Shown piece after piece: positions 8,056 through 18,400 of a stretch of DNA of 32,527 nt (its first letter is position 1; each line of letters starts with the position of its first letter). Under the pieces are notes generated by a model that worked only from the letters and a program-made list of their open reading frames with translations, searched no databases and was not told where the DNA came from. Source of the stretch: Marinobacter vinifirmus (lineage in GTDB: Bacteria; Pseudomonadota; Gammaproteobacteria; Pseudomonadales; Oleiphilaceae); the NCBI RefSeq assembly GCF_002258215.1, contig NZ_NEFY01000021.1:1-32527 (forward strand), written 5' to 3'. The position numbers and the translations under genes are program-made.

Positions 8056-9240
8056 ATGATTCGAAATCTGCAGATATTGTTTGTCGCGATCAGTTTTCTG
8101 GTCTATCAGCCACTGGCGTACGGCGCCGAAGAAGCCGAAGGAGGGCAGCACCAAAAGGGTGAGGCTGGGCACTCGGCTGAAGGCAGTGAGGCCCGCGAAG
8201 TTCATCTGACTCCAGAGCAGAGGGAGTTGCTCTCCGTGCAGACTGTAACGGTGCCCCGAGGTCGTGCTGATAATATCGTTACTGCGCCAGCTGAAGTTCA
8301 TTATGTTCCGGATCGCGTCGCTGAGGTAGGGCCGCTATTGCAGGGAAAGCTTACGAGACTGGCTGTTGATCTGGGGGACCAGGTTGAAAAAGGCCAGTTG
8401 TTGGCCACGTTAAACAGCGTTGAGTTGGCTCGCATTCGTTCCCGCCTGAACTCGTTGAAAGCTCGGAAAGAAGCCGCGACTGCGGAGTATCAGCGAGAAA
8501 AGCAATTGCGGAGTGAAAGCTTCACCAGCGAAGAAGAGTTCCTGGACGCCAAGGCCGCTTATCTTGAGATTACAGCGGAGTACGATTCAATTCGTGAGCA
8601 ACTGGAGGTTTTTGGCAGTGATTCGACAGGCGCAGATAGCAGTCTTGCACAGTACGCGCTCCGTTCTCCTATCCAGGGGCGCATTGAGCGCATGGATGCC
8701 CGGTTGGGCCAAACCTTAAGCTCTTCAGATACGCCTTTTACCGTAGCTGATACCTCTGTGGTGTGGGTGATGTTGCAAGTTGCCGAAACTGACATTGGCA
8801 GGGTATCCGTCGGAGATGAAGTTCAGGTCTTCTCAAAGTCGGTTGCAGACCGCTTTCACACCGGGGAAGTGTCCTGGATCTCAAATGAGCTTGATGAGGA
8901 AACCCGCACCATTACGGTTCGCGTTGTACTCGAATCCCCCAACGGCGACCTTCGTCCAAATACCTATGCCAAAGCGAGAGTCATGACTCAATCGGCGGCA
9001 TCACTGCCCCTAGTTCCACACGATGCCGTGCAAACCATCGATGACGAGTCCGTTGTATTTGTTCCGGGTAATGAAGGGGGAGCCTACAAGGCGGTTCCAG
9101 TCACTCTTGGTAAGGAGGCTAACGACTGGATAGAGATTAAGTCCGGCATCAGCGCAAACACGGAAGTGGTCTCAGTGGGCGCTTTTGATCTGATGTCGGC
9201 CATTACCGCCAGTGGCCGCAGCGCCGCTCACGGACACTAA
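8056..9240 (+). CDS. Periplasmic membrane-fusion protein of heavy-metal efflux (CzcB-like), operon I
   Basis: Periplasmic adaptor linking the RND permease to the outer-membrane channel, 394 residues. A signal peptide (about 1-24, ends PLAYG) precedes a short acidic/His segment (about 25-50, EEAEGGQHQKGEAGHSAEG). The lipoyl-type half motifs follow: VGPLLQGKLTRLAVDLGDQVEKGQLL near 93-118 and YALRSPIQGRIERMDARLGQ near 196-215. The helical hairpin lies between them, and beta-barrel and membrane-proximal domains come after. AAGGTG lies five bases before the ATG. The gene is 49 bp after the channel gene and 14 bp before the permease, so the three are surely co-transcribed. Confidence 0.9.
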   Translation: MIRNLQILFVAISFLVYQPLAYGAEEAEGGQHQKGEAGHSAEGSEAREVHLTPEQRELLSVQTVTVPRGRADNIVTAPAEVHYVPDRVAEVGPLLQGKLTRLAVDLGDQVEKGQLLATLNSVELARIRSRLNSLKARKEAATAEYQREKQLRSESFTSEEEFLDAKAAYLEITAEYDSIREQLEVFGSDSTGADSSLAQYALRSPIQGRIERMDARLGQTLSSSDTPFTVADTSVVWVMLQVAETDIGRVSVGDEVQVFSKSVADRFHTGEVSWISNELDEETRTITVRVVLESPNGDLRPNTYAKARVMTQSAASLPLVPHDAVQTIDDESVVFVPGNEGGAYKAVPVTLGKEANDWIEIKSGISANTEVVSVGAFDLMSAITASGRSAAHGH

Positions 9241-9254
9241 TACTCGGGGGGAGC

Positions 9255-12200
9255 ATGATCAACGCAATTGTGAATTATGCGCTGAACAATCGTTTGATGA
9301 CGCTTGTCTTTGCTATCGCCGTGATCGTTGCCGGCGTATTTTCATTTCAAAAACTGCCGGTGGATGCGTTTCCGGACGCGACACCGACCATGGTTCAGGT
9401 ATTCACTACCAGTCCTGGATTGTCGCCGGTTGATATCGAAACGCTGATTTCCTATCCCGTTGAGATCAGCATGTATGGTATTCCCAAGTTAGAAAAAGTG
9501 CAGAGCACGTCGATTTTCGGACTTTCGCGGGTGACCATCTATTTCGAAGATGGCACCGATATCTACTTCGCCAGGCGGCTGGTAAACGAACGGCTATCCG
9601 AGGCCAAGCGCCAGATTCCCAAAGGGATGGGGGAACCCGAACTCGGGCCCATCGCAAGCGGTCTTGGGCGCATCCTGATGTATTCCCTGGAAGCTGAGGA
9701 TAAAGATCAATACAGCCTGCAGGAAATTCGCACGATTCAGGACTGGATTGTCAAACCCCAGCTCAGGACCGTGCCGGGCGTAACCGGTGTGCTTTCTATC
9801 GGCGGCGAGGTAAAGCAGTACCAGGTCAATATTGATGCGCAGAAGCTTCAGGCAAGGAACCTGACGGTGTCTGATGTTCGCGGTGCCCTCACCCAGAATA
9901 ATCGTAACGTTGGCGCCTCATTCATTACTCGAGGAGGTGAAGAGTACATTGTCCGTGGTTACGGCTGGGTCAACTCCGGTACCGCAGGCATCAAAGATAT
10001 CCGGAACATCATTGTGTCCAAGAGTGAGGGAGAATCTCCTATTTACGTCAAGGATGTGGCGGAGGTTGGCCTTGGACCGGCAATTCGCCGTGGCGCAGAG
10101 GTGTCCTCAGGTGAGGAGTCCGTGGGCGGCTACGTGATGAAATTGATTGGTACCAACACCAGTCAGGTTCTAGAGGATGTCAACTCAAAAATCGATGATC
10201 TGAACAAGTCACTTCCTGAAGGGCTGAAAATAGAAGCGTATTACTCTCAGGCAGACTTGGTGGGCAAGGCTATAGGCACTGTCGAGAAAGCGCTGCTTGA
10301 AGGCTCGGTTCTGGTGCTGGTTTTTCTCTATCTGTTCCTGGGTAATATTCGTTCCACACTGATCGTGGTGGCGACGTTGCCGTTGTCTGTACTCTTTGCG
10401 TTCATTGCTATGCGCATGTCGGGCCTGTCGGCCAACCTGATGAGTCTGGGGGGGCTGGCTATTGGCATCGGCATGATGGTGGACGGCGCTGTCGTGATGA
10501 TAGAGAACATCTTCCGACACCTTGAGGAGCGATCCGATGAAAAGATCAGCGTTCTGAGGCTTGTAGGTGAGTCAGCCCGGGAAGTGGCTCGTCCGATCGT
10601 GTTTGCCATAGGCATCATCATTATCGTTTTCCTTCCACTGTTTACGCTACAGGGCGTCGAGGGCAAGCTGTTTTCGCCCATGGCCTACACCATCAGCTTT
10701 GCTCTGATCGGTGCGCTTTTGCTCGCGTTAACGTTGGTGCCGGTTCTGGCCTCCCTGTCATTCAAGATGGGCGGGCGTCACAAAGAGCCAAAGCTGGTTC
10801 TGTTCCTGAACCGGCTATACAAGCCGGTAGTGAATACTGTCGTCAAAGCCCCTAAGATTGTGATGGGCGTTGCCGTCATTGCTTTTGCCGGCAGTCTTCT
10901 GCTGTTTCCCTATCTCGGGAGCGAATTCGTGCCCACGCTCAGGGAAGGCACTTTCCAGATTCGCTCGACACTGCCTCCTGGAGCCAGTCTTGAATCCGCC
11001 ATCAAATATGGCAAACGGATTCAGTCCGTTGTAGACGAATTTCCAGAAGTCACCGGCACCTATGCCAGGATCGGTCGTGCCGAGGTCGGTGGTGATCCTG
11101 AACCTGTGAACGTTGTCGCGACGCTTGTCAATCTGAAGCCCCTGGATCAATGGCGAGAGGACGTGAGCTACGAGGATCTCCAAAGCAGGATTGCCGATGC
11201 TTTGGATGATCGGGTTCCTGGGCTTGCCAACAATCTGTCCCAACCGATTCAGCTCAGAACCGACGAACTCCTGTCAGGCGTTCAGGCGCAACTGGTTGCC
11301 AGCATTTTCGGCGACGACTTGGACGAGTTGGGCCGGATCGGCAGGGAAGTGGCGGCACTGGCGCAAGAGGTGCCGGGTGCAACGGACGTCCGCGCTCAGC
11401 AGAGTGCGGGTAAAAAACAGATCGTGATTCGCCCCGACCGTGAAGTACTGGCGCAGTTCGGCATCAGCGTCGATAACCTGATGAGTACGGTTGAAACCGG
11501 TATAGGTGGTAAAGGCGCCGGGCTGGTCTTCGACGGTGTCCGTCGATTTGAGATTTTCGCCCGGCTGCAAGAGTCCTATCGCGGGTCCATCGATGAAATC
11601 AGAAAGCTTCCCCTCAGGGGCAACAGTGGCGAGCTTATCCCGCTTGCACGGGTGGCCGATGTTGAAATGTACGCAGGCCCCAAGAAAATTTCACGCTCCA
11701 ATGCCAGTCGCCGTCAGTACGTGCAGATGAACGTGCGTGGTCGCGATATGGGCGGTGTTGTTCAGGATTTGCGCAAGCGGATCGAGGAGCAAGTGGATAT
11801 GCCGCCGGGGTATTTCGTGGAGTTCGGCGGTCAGTTTGAGAACCAAGAAAGGGCCATGGCGCGGCTAGCGATCGTTGTGCCCATTACCCTGGCGCTTATT
11901 TTCCTGCTTCTCTTTTCTGCATTCAGTAGTCTTCGCTATGCGGCGCTGATCTTCATGAATGTGCCCTTTGCGGTTACTGGTGGCATTGTCGCGTTGTTTG
12001 TGACGGGGCTTTACCTCTCCGTGCCCGCTGCTGTGGGGTTCATTGCGGTGTTTGGCGTAGCCGTACTGAACGGTGTGGTAATGGTGAGCTACATCAATCA
12101 GTTGCGGGACGAAGGCTACGAAGTCACTGAAGCAGTCAAGCTGGGCGCTCAACGTCGTTTGCGGCCGGTTCTGATGACAGCCTCTGTGGCTATTCTGGGG

Positions 12201-12362
12201 CTGATTCCCCTGCTGCTGGCCGATGGCATTGGCTCTAATGTCCAACGGCCACTGGCAACGGTTGTGGTTGGCGGTCTGATCACGTCAACGCTGCTGACGT
12301 TGGTAGTGTTGCCCAGCGTGTATCAATGGTTTGCATCCGAACGTCGTGACGTTGAAGTCTGA
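9255..12362 (+). CDS. RND-family heavy-metal efflux permease (CzcA/CusA type), operon I
   Basis: Inner-membrane proton/cation antiporter, 1035 residues, with the usual 12 helices and two large periplasmic loops. Recognisable family segments are FQKLPVDAFPDATPTMVQV near the N-terminus, QVNIDAQKLQ, and the fourth-helix motif SLGGLAIGIGMMVDGAVVMIEN, which has the proton-relay Asp and Glu. The Zn/Co/Cd-type CzcA proteins have DFG two residues shorter at this position. Here the spacing is that of the CusA type. The paired methionines that CusA uses to bind copper are not obvious either: the loop reads EGTFQIRSTLPPGAS. The substrate metal is therefore unclear. A strong purine-rich ribosome site (GGGGGAG) precedes the ATG. 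Confidence 0.93.
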   Translation: MINAIVNYALNNRLMTLVFAIAVIVAGVFSFQKLPVDAFPDATPTMVQVFTTSPGLSPVDIETLISYPVEISMYGIPKLEKVQSTSIFGLSRVTIYFEDGTDIYFARRLVNERLSEAKRQIPKGMGEPELGPIASGLGRILMYSLEAEDKDQYSLQEIRTIQDWIVKPQLRTVPGVTGVLSIGGEVKQYQVNIDAQKLQARNLTVSDVRGALTQNNRNVGASFITRGGEEYIVRGYGWVNSGTAGIKDIRNIIVSKSEGESPIYVKDVAEVGLGPAIRRGAEVSSGEESVGGYVMKLIGTNTSQVLEDVNSKIDDLNKSLPEGLKIEAYYSQADLVGKAIGTVEKALLEGSVLVLVFLYLFLGNIRSTLIVVATLPLSVLFAFIAMRMSGLSANLMSLGGLAIGIGMMVDGAVVMIENIFRHLEERSDEKISVLRLVGESAREVARPIVFAIGIIIIVFLPLFTLQGVEGKLFSPMAYTISFALIGALLLALTLVPVLASLSFKMGGRHKEPKLVLFLNRLYKPVVNTVVKAPKIVMGVAVIAFAGSLLLFPYLGSEFVPTLREGTFQIRSTLPPGASLESAIKYGKRIQSVVDEFPEVTGTYARIGRAEVGGDPEPVNVVATLVNLKPLDQWREDVSYEDLQSRIADALDDRVPGLANNLSQPIQLRTDELLSGVQAQLVASIFGDDLDELGRIGREVAALAQEVPGATDVRAQQSAGKKQIVIRPDREVLAQFGISVDNLMSTVETGIGGKGAGLVFDGVRRFEIFARLQESYRGSIDEIRKLPLRGNSGELIPLARVADVEMYAGPKKISRSNASRRQYVQMNVRGRDMGGVVQDLRKRIEEQVDMPPGYFVEFGGQFENQERAMARLAIVVPITLALIFLLLFSAFSSLRYAALIFMNVPFAVTGGIVALFVTGLYLSVPAAVGFIAVFGVAVLNGVVMVSYINQLRDEGYEVTEAVKLGAQRRLRPVLMTASVAILGLIPLLLADGIGSNVQRPLATVVVGGLITSTLLTLVVLPSVYQWFASERRDVEV

Positions 12363-12379
12363 TAGTCAGGAGGCGGTTT

Positions 12380-12724
12380 ATGTATGAAATAAAAGCGTAT
12401 GTCAGAGAAGTGATGGCAGAGCATGTGGTTGATGCTCTGGCCAAAGTTAAGGGGGTGGCAAGCATTGCTGTCGTGTCTCTCAACGAATTTGGTCATCTGG
12501 TTGGCGATGAATCGCCTCTGGAGAAAGTGCAGATGGTCAAGCTGGAAGTAGATGTAGCGACCGATGCTGTTGCCGATGAAGTTGTGGACATCATTGTGCG
12601 AACGAGCAGGACCCGGGATGGACACCCGGGGGACGGCAAGGTACTGGTATCCCGCCTGGTTCAGGCCGTTCGTATTGAAGACGGGGCGACCGACGAAAGC
12701 GCACTCCAACCCACTTCAATCTAG
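12380..12724 (+). CDS. PII-like signalling protein of the metal-efflux-linked PII-NG group
   Basis: A 114-residue protein with the PII fold signature. It opens YEIKAYVREVMAEHVVDALAKVKG like GlnB (strand, then helix). It has a T-loop-like region (about 36-55, LNEFGHLVGDESPLEKVQMV) and a C-terminal strand with GKVLVSRLVQAVRI like the GlnB GKIFV segment. The uridylylated tyrosine of classical GlnB is absent from the T-loop. AGGAGG stands eight bases before the ATG, and the gene is 17 bp after the RND permease, so it is the last gene of operon I. PII-like proteins encoded with Cus/Czc-type pumps are known as PII-NG; their ligand and target are not established. It probably senses a small molecule or metal and acts on the pump, which is inference. 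Confidence 0.8.
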   Translation: MYEIKAYVREVMAEHVVDALAKVKGVASIAVVSLNEFGHLVGDESPLEKVQMVKLEVDVATDAVADEVVDIIVRTSRTRDGHPGDGKVLVSRLVQAVRIEDGATDESALQPTSI

Positions 12725-12741
12725 CCCCTTCCTGAAATGAG

Positions 12742-12780
12742 ACGGTGGCATCGCGGCGATTGGTCGCGAGCTGCCGTTCT
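12742..12780 (+). terminator. Possible imperfect terminator after efflux operon I
   Basis: ACGG...TCGCG (12742-12755) can pair with CGCGA...CCGT (12764-12776) across an internal loop, followed by TCTTA. The stem is interrupted and the T-tract is short, so this is only a candidate. Confidence 0.35.
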
Positions 12781-12842
12781 TAGCCTCATTGAGAAGCGCT
12801 ACAAAGAGTTTTTAGCGACTCATATCTGAACTGTTTTTCCGA

Positions 12843-12875
12843 ATTCAAACTCATTTCAAAGTTTGCACTTATTAT
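12843..12875 (+). promoter_or_regulatory. Response-regulator box (site d) and -10 element of efflux operon II
   Basis: The direct repeats ATTCAAACTCA (12843-12853) and TTTCAAAGTTT (12854-12864) are followed six bases on by TATTAT (12870-12875), the best -10 of the set. The leader to the first gene is about 70 nt. Confidence 0.65.
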
Positions 12876-12951
12876 CTCGATCTTTTCCTGCCTCGTCATA
12901 GGCGCCTTACACCTATGATTTTTGGCTATTAATCGCTTCGGGAGAAAGTCG

Positions 12952-14169
12952 ATGAAGGCAAGCAAGCACTCGCCTCGGGCGTTGCTGTGTTCAGTACTAT
13001 TGTCCATTCCTCTGTTCGGTCAAGCTGAGACTGTTAATTGGGCGAATTGGCTCACTGGCCAGATAAGCAAGCACCCGGAGGTACTGGCAGCGACAGAGCA
13101 GGCGGCAGCGCGGAAAGAGGACGCTGAGGCAAGCGAACAACCGCTGTATAACCCAGAGTTGTCCGTAGGAGCAGACAGAACGGGCAGTGAGAATAACTTT
13201 GAGGCAGGGCTGTCACAAACGATCGATTGGTCTGATCAACAGGGCGCATTACAGGAGAAGGCAAAGCTGATCAGGCTGTCTGCGCAAGCTGGCTTGAGCG
13301 AAGCAGTTCTGACACAAACGTCTGAATCATTGTTTGCGCTTGTCGAGTGGCGCGCCACTACGCTGTTTGAGGAAATTGCTGAATCCCAACAGCAGCGCCT
13401 GGATGCTTTGCTGGACCAGGTTGAACAGCGCCAGCAGGCAGGTGATCTGGGGCGTGCCGATGCAGAGCTTCTGTTTCTAAATCTATCCCGTCAGTTGAGC
13501 GAAGTCGCCCAGGCAAAGGCCGCAGTTGATCGGGCAGAAACTCAGGTTCAAGAACGTCTGCCGGACTGGAGGCCTCAGGATGGGGGAATCCCCGAGTATA
13601 TATGGCCAGCGCTGGAGTCCCAGCTTGGTGAGGCTGATCTGCTGTCACACCCGTCAATTGCAGTCGCTCGATCCGAGTGGCAGGTGCTGAAAAGTGAGGC
13701 AGAGGTTGCGAGACGCAAAGCCACAGCATCGCCGACAGTAGGGCTGAGCGGAGGGCGTGACGGTGGCGAGAACGTGGTTGGCCTGACATTCTCGATCCCT
13801 CTGAACGTCCGTAATAACTACAGCGCTGAAATCCGGGCCGCGAATCGACGGGCTCTGGAGGCCGAAGCGCGGTTTCAGGCGCTCTACCGGAAACAACAAT
13901 ATGACCTGGCAGGCGCTCGCGCTTCCTGGAAGCGATACGACAAGCAACTTCGTCGATGGAAAGAACTATCCCAGGGGCGTGTACAGCGAAGTGCCGATTT
14001 GCTTGAGAAGCAGTGGCAGGTCGGCGACCTCTCCACCTCTGAGTATCTCCAGGCGTTAGGCCAGCGCGCGGAGAGCCTGAAAACCGGTATTGAACTGGAA
14101 AAGCTGGCGCAGCTGGGCCTGATTGAACTCTTGAGCCAGTCTGGCGAACTGATCACCCCCTTCCAATAA
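12952..14169 (+). CDS. TolC-family outer-membrane factor of heavy-metal efflux, operon II
   Basis: Outer-membrane channel of the second RND pump, 405 residues. The ATG at 12952 is preferred to an upstream TTG because GGGAG lies about eight bases before it and the signal peptide then starts properly (MKASKHSPRALLCSVLLSIP ... ending GQA). The helical repeats are visible as QISKHPEVLAATEQAAARKE (first) and SHPSIAVARSEWQVLKSEAE (second). The membrane strands are GLSGGRDGGENVVGLTFSIP. It differs clearly in sequence from the operon I channel, so the two operons are not recent duplicates. It is followed 24 bp later by the membrane-fusion gene. Confidence 0.85.
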   Translation: MKASKHSPRALLCSVLLSIPLFGQAETVNWANWLTGQISKHPEVLAATEQAAARKEDAEASEQPLYNPELSVGADRTGSENNFEAGLSQTIDWSDQQGALQEKAKLIRLSAQAGLSEAVLTQTSESLFALVEWRATTLFEEIAESQQQRLDALLDQVEQRQQAGDLGRADAELLFLNLSRQLSEVAQAKAAVDRAETQVQERLPDWRPQDGGIPEYIWPALESQLGEADLLSHPSIAVARSEWQVLKSEAEVARRKATASPTVGLSGGRDGGENVVGLTFSIPLNVRNNYSAEIRAANRRALEAEARFQALYRKQQYDLAGARASWKRYDKQLRRWKELSQGRVQRSADLLEKQWQVGDLSTSEYLQALGQRAESLKTGIELEKLAQLGLIELLSQSGELITPFQ

Positions 14170-14193
14170 TATTCTGGAAACTGGATAGTCATC

Positions 14194-15444
14194 ATGAAAA
14201 AAACTCTGATTTCAGTATTTGTATTGACGCTGTTTATAGCTCCCCCTTCATTGGTGCAGGCCGAGGAAGATGCGCATAACGAGGCGGGCCATGATCATGC
14301 CGCCGGTGGCGACGATCATCGAGAAGGTACCGGTGAAGAGGATGAGCATGAGGGCGGGCATGCTGAAGAACGTGAGCATGAAGAGGAACAAGGTCATGGC
14401 CACGAAGAGGAGAGCGATGGTGGTCATGAAGAATCAACTACCGCAAGCATCAATGCCAAACAGAAAGAGCTCGCCGGCATTGAGGTAGCAACCCTCGAGA
14501 GCAAGCGCGTTGACTATGAAATCTACGCTCCCGGTGAGCTGCTGACCAACGGCTATACCAGCTATCACGTGTCCCCCCGGGTTGCCTCGGTGGTGTTGAG
14601 ACGTCACGTGGAATTGGGTGAGCACGTAACCAAAGGTCAGCAACTGGTAACCCTGTTCAGTGAGACGGTGGCACAGGCGCAGGCTGATTACAGGAAGGCT
14701 TTTCCTGAATGGGAGCGAATCAGCGGGCTGGGTCGTTCCGTGGTTGGTGATCAGCGGTTCAATACGGCGAAAGCGAATATTGAAGCGGCGAGGGCGACTC
14801 TGCTTGCTTATGGGCTAAACGATGATGACATTGGTGCGTTGAAGGCCAGCGGCGTAGGTAGTCTCGGTGAATACACGCTCAGAGCTCGCGTGGATGGCGC
14901 AGTGCTGACCGATGAGTTTGAGCAAGGACAAAGAGTTGAGGCAGGCCAACCGCTGGTGACTCTGGCTAATGAAAGCGAACTTTGGGTAGAGGCTCACCTG
15001 CCAGCAAACTCCGACATTGTCCTTAAGCAAGGGGCCGAAGCGGAAGTAAGAGTTGCAGGCCGAGTAGCTGTGGCAACGGTATCCCAGGAAGCTCATACCA
15101 TTGACGCTGTGACCCGCACGCGAATTGTTCGGTTGGAGCTGGACAATCCGGAAGATCGTTTTCATCCCGGAATGTTTGCAGATGTGTATTTCCTTTTTAA
15201 AACCACGGAGCCGGTGCTTGCGGTGCCGGAGAGTGCGTTGATGCGAGGCGCCGATGGCGACTGGACGGTCTATGTGGAAGAGGCTGAAGGGGAGTACGAG
15301 CCTGTGGAAGTGGAACTGGGTCGCGCAATTGGCGGACTCCGTGAAATTTCGGGCCTGACTGCGGGCCAACGGATCGTTTCGCGGGGCGCATTTTTTGTGG
15401 CCTCTGAAATTGCCAAAGGCGGCTTTGACCCACACAACCACTGA
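14194..15444 (+). CDS. His-rich periplasmic membrane-fusion protein (CzcB-like), operon II
   Basis: Periplasmic adaptor of the second pump, 416 residues. A signal peptide (about 1-23, ends LVQA) is followed by an unusual segment from about residue 24 to 86 made largely of His, Glu, Asp and Gly (for example HNEAGHDHAAGGDDHREG and GHGHEEESDGGHEES). Such stretches bind divalent metal and may act as a periplasmic metal buffer or sensor; this is inference from composition. The normal fold follows: the lipoyl half motif VASVVLRRHVELGEHVTKGQQL, a helical hairpin, a second half motif DGAVLTDEFEQGQRVEAGQPL and the barrel domain. The gene overlaps no neighbour and precedes the permease by 14 bp. Confidence 0.9.
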   Translation: MKKTLISVFVLTLFIAPPSLVQAEEDAHNEAGHDHAAGGDDHREGTGEEDEHEGGHAEEREHEEEQGHGHEEESDGGHEESTTASINAKQKELAGIEVATLESKRVDYEIYAPGELLTNGYTSYHVSPRVASVVLRRHVELGEHVTKGQQLVTLFSETVAQAQADYRKAFPEWERISGLGRSVVGDQRFNTAKANIEAARATLLAYGLNDDDIGALKASGVGSLGEYTLRARVDGAVLTDEFEQGQRVEAGQPLVTLANESELWVEAHLPANSDIVLKQGAEAEVRVAGRVAVATVSQEAHTIDAVTRTRIVRLELDNPEDRFHPGMFADVYFLFKTTEPVLAVPESALMRGADGDWTVYVEEAEGEYEPVEVELGRAIGGLREISGLTAGQRIVSRGAFFVASEIAKGGFDPHNH

Positions 15445-15458
15445 TTCCGGGAGCCATT

Positions 15459-18400
15459 ATGTTCAACCGAGTTGTCGACTGGGCGGTTCAGAACCGCCTG
15501 TTGGTTCTTATTGCGCTTGCAGTGCTTATCGCCACGGCCGCGTTTCAGATCCCAAAACTGAATCTTGATGCTTTCCCTGACGTTACAAACGTCCAGGTCG
15601 CTGTTAATACAGAGGCGCCCGGACTTGCGGCCGAGGAAGTCGAGCAACTGATCACCTATCCCATTGAAGCGGTGATGTATGCGTTGCCGGATGTTGAGGA
15701 GGTTCGGTCCATCTCCAAAACCGGGTTGTCTGGTGTCACCGTGGTCTTTAAAGAGGGCTCGGATATCTATTTCGCGCGCCAACTGGTGTTCGAGCGGTTG
15801 CAGGCCGCGCGGGAGCTGATTCCGGACGGGGTCGGGGTGCCTGAAATGGGCCCGAATACGTCCGGTCTCGGCCAGGTCTACCAGTACTTGCTGATAGCGG
15901 ACCCGGATTCGGGGTACGACGCAATGGAATTACGCAGCTTGCACGACTGGCTGGTCAAGCTGTTGCTGATACCTGCTGAAGGGGTAACAGAGATTCTGTC
16001 GTTTGGCGGAGAGGTCCGCCAGTACCAGGTCAATCTGAACCCGGCGCGAATGCTGTCCTATGACTTATCACAGAACGACGTCATGGACGCCCTGGAGAAC
16101 AACAACTCCAATGTTGGGGGCTGGTATATGGGCCGTGGACAGGAGCAGTTGGTTATTCGCGGTATGGGCTGGCTGGGTAATGGCGAGCAGGGGCTGGAGC
16201 AGATCCGTCAAGTGCCCGTTAAAACCAGTGATGGCATTACAGTGACGGTGAGCGATGTCGCCCAGGTAGCGCTGGGCACTGAAATTCGCCAGGGTGCGGT
16301 GACCATGACCCGGAAGGATGAAGACGGTCAGGTTGAACAACTGGGTGAAGTGGTTTCTGGCATTGTACTCAAACGAATGGGGGCCAATACAAAAGCCACC
16401 ATCGACGGCATCGAGGCCCGCATTGATCGCATAAATCAGGCGCTTCCGAGTGGGGTTCGTTTTGAGCCCTATTACAACCAGGCGGATCTGGTGACCAAGG
16501 CCGTAGAGACGGTGACCAATGCACTTCTGTTGGCTTTTGTGTTTATTGCGATCGTGCTTGCCCTGTTTCTGATGAATCTTCGGGCAACAACGCTCGTGCT
16601 GCTTTCTATACCGATTTCTATCGGTATTGCGCTGATGATCATGGCCTGGTTCGGTCTCTCGGCCAACTTGATGTCTCTGGGCGGCATTGCTGTGGCAATT
16701 GGCATGCTGGTGGACGGCTCTGTTGTTATGGTCGAGAACATGTTCAAACATCTGACGCATCCGGATGCTGAGCATGACGCCCGTCGGGATGAATTGGTGA
16801 AAAACGACCCTGACCCATTGGACGCGTCACACGATGACCATGGCATTGCGCTTCGACTGCAGGAGGCAGGCCGGGAAGTGGCGCGACCAATTTTTTTCGC
16901 GACGGCGATTATCCTGGTCGTTTTCATGCCTTTATTCAGCTTTGAAGGTGTGGAAGCCAAGCTTTTTCAGCCAATGGCGATCAGCATAATGTTGGCCATC
17001 GTGTCCGCTGTGATCGTTGCTCTGGTGGTTGTGCCGGCCTTGGCATCGTTTATGTTTCGCAAGGGTATTCGGGAGCGGGAAAGTTTCATTTTAAAGCCCC
17101 TCGAAAAGCTTTATCGCAAGGGCCTTGACTGGTCGTTGAAACACACCCGCTCTGTTGTCGGTGCAGCAGCTGTCCTTGTTGTGCTGGCGGCCTTGGTCGT
17201 GCCGCGACTCGGTACTGAGTTTGTCCCCGAATTGGAAGAGGGGACCATTAACCTCCGGGTAACGCTAGCCCCCTCATCAAGCCTTGATACCGCGCTTGAA
17301 GTGGCGCCGAAACTGGAGGCCATGCTGATGGAATTTCCAGAGGTGACCTACGCCCTGTCCCGGGCTGGCCGAGCGGAAATAGGCGGCGATCCGGAACCAG
17401 TCAATAACATCGAGATATATATTGGTCTCAAACCAACAGCCGAGTGGACCAGCGCCAGTAATCGCTATGAATTGCAGGCTTTGATTGAGGAGAAGCTCGA
17501 ACAACACCCGGGGCTACTGTTTAACTTTTCTCAGCCTATCGCGACTCGGGTTGATGAATTGCTGTCAGGTGTCCGCGCGCAACTGGCCATCAAACTCTTT
17601 GGCCCGGATCTCGACGTACTGGCGGAGAAAGGCCAGCAGATTGAAGCGGCGGTCCGAACAGTTCAGGGAACACGAGACGTGGCCATGGAGCAGATTGCTG
17701 GTGAAGCGCAGTTGGTGGTTCAGCCTGACCGTCAGGCACTATCCCGGTACGGACTTGCCGTGTCTGATGTGATGAGTGTCGTCCGGGATGGACTGGGTGG
17801 TGCCGCCGCGGGCCAGATCATCAACGGAAATGAGCGGTACGATATCTATGTGCGTCTGGCCAAACGTTTCCGGGAAGACCGGGATGCCATTGCCGATTTC
17901 AGGTTACAGGCGCCGTCTGGAGCCTGGGTGAGACTCGGTGATGTGGCCGATGTGTCTATTGAGTCCGGCCCGCCTCAGGTGCGCCGCGATGACGTTCAGC
18001 GCCGTGTGGTCATTCAGTCTAATGTGCAGGGTCGTGACATGGGCAGTGTGGTTGCCGATATTCAGGATACCATCGCGACAGAAGTGAACCTTCCCCCCGG
18101 CTATTCGGTGGATATTGGTGGTCAGTTTGAAAACCAGCAACGAGCTCAGAAGCGATTGACCATTGTGGTACCTGTATCTCTGGGCCTGATCGCGCTGTTG
18201 CTGTACTTTGCTTTCAGTTCGGTTGGTCAAGCGCTGTTGATTCTGGTCAACGTGCCGCTTGCCGTTATTGGTGGCGTCTTTTCACTCTGGATCTCCGGCC
18301 AGTATCTTTCGGTGCCCAGTTCCGTTGGATTTATCACACTGTTTGGTGTGGCGGTGCTTAACGGGGTCGTAATGGTCGAAAGCATCAATCAGCGAATACA

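Noticed and set aside
14815..15441. 208-codon ORF antisense to the His-rich adaptor gene
   Set aside because: A shadow frame with no ribosome site or recognisable motif.
16068..16775. 235-codon ORF antisense to the second RND permease
   Set aside because: A shadow frame of the permease with His/Gln/Asn-rich composition typical of reversed membrane-protein codons.
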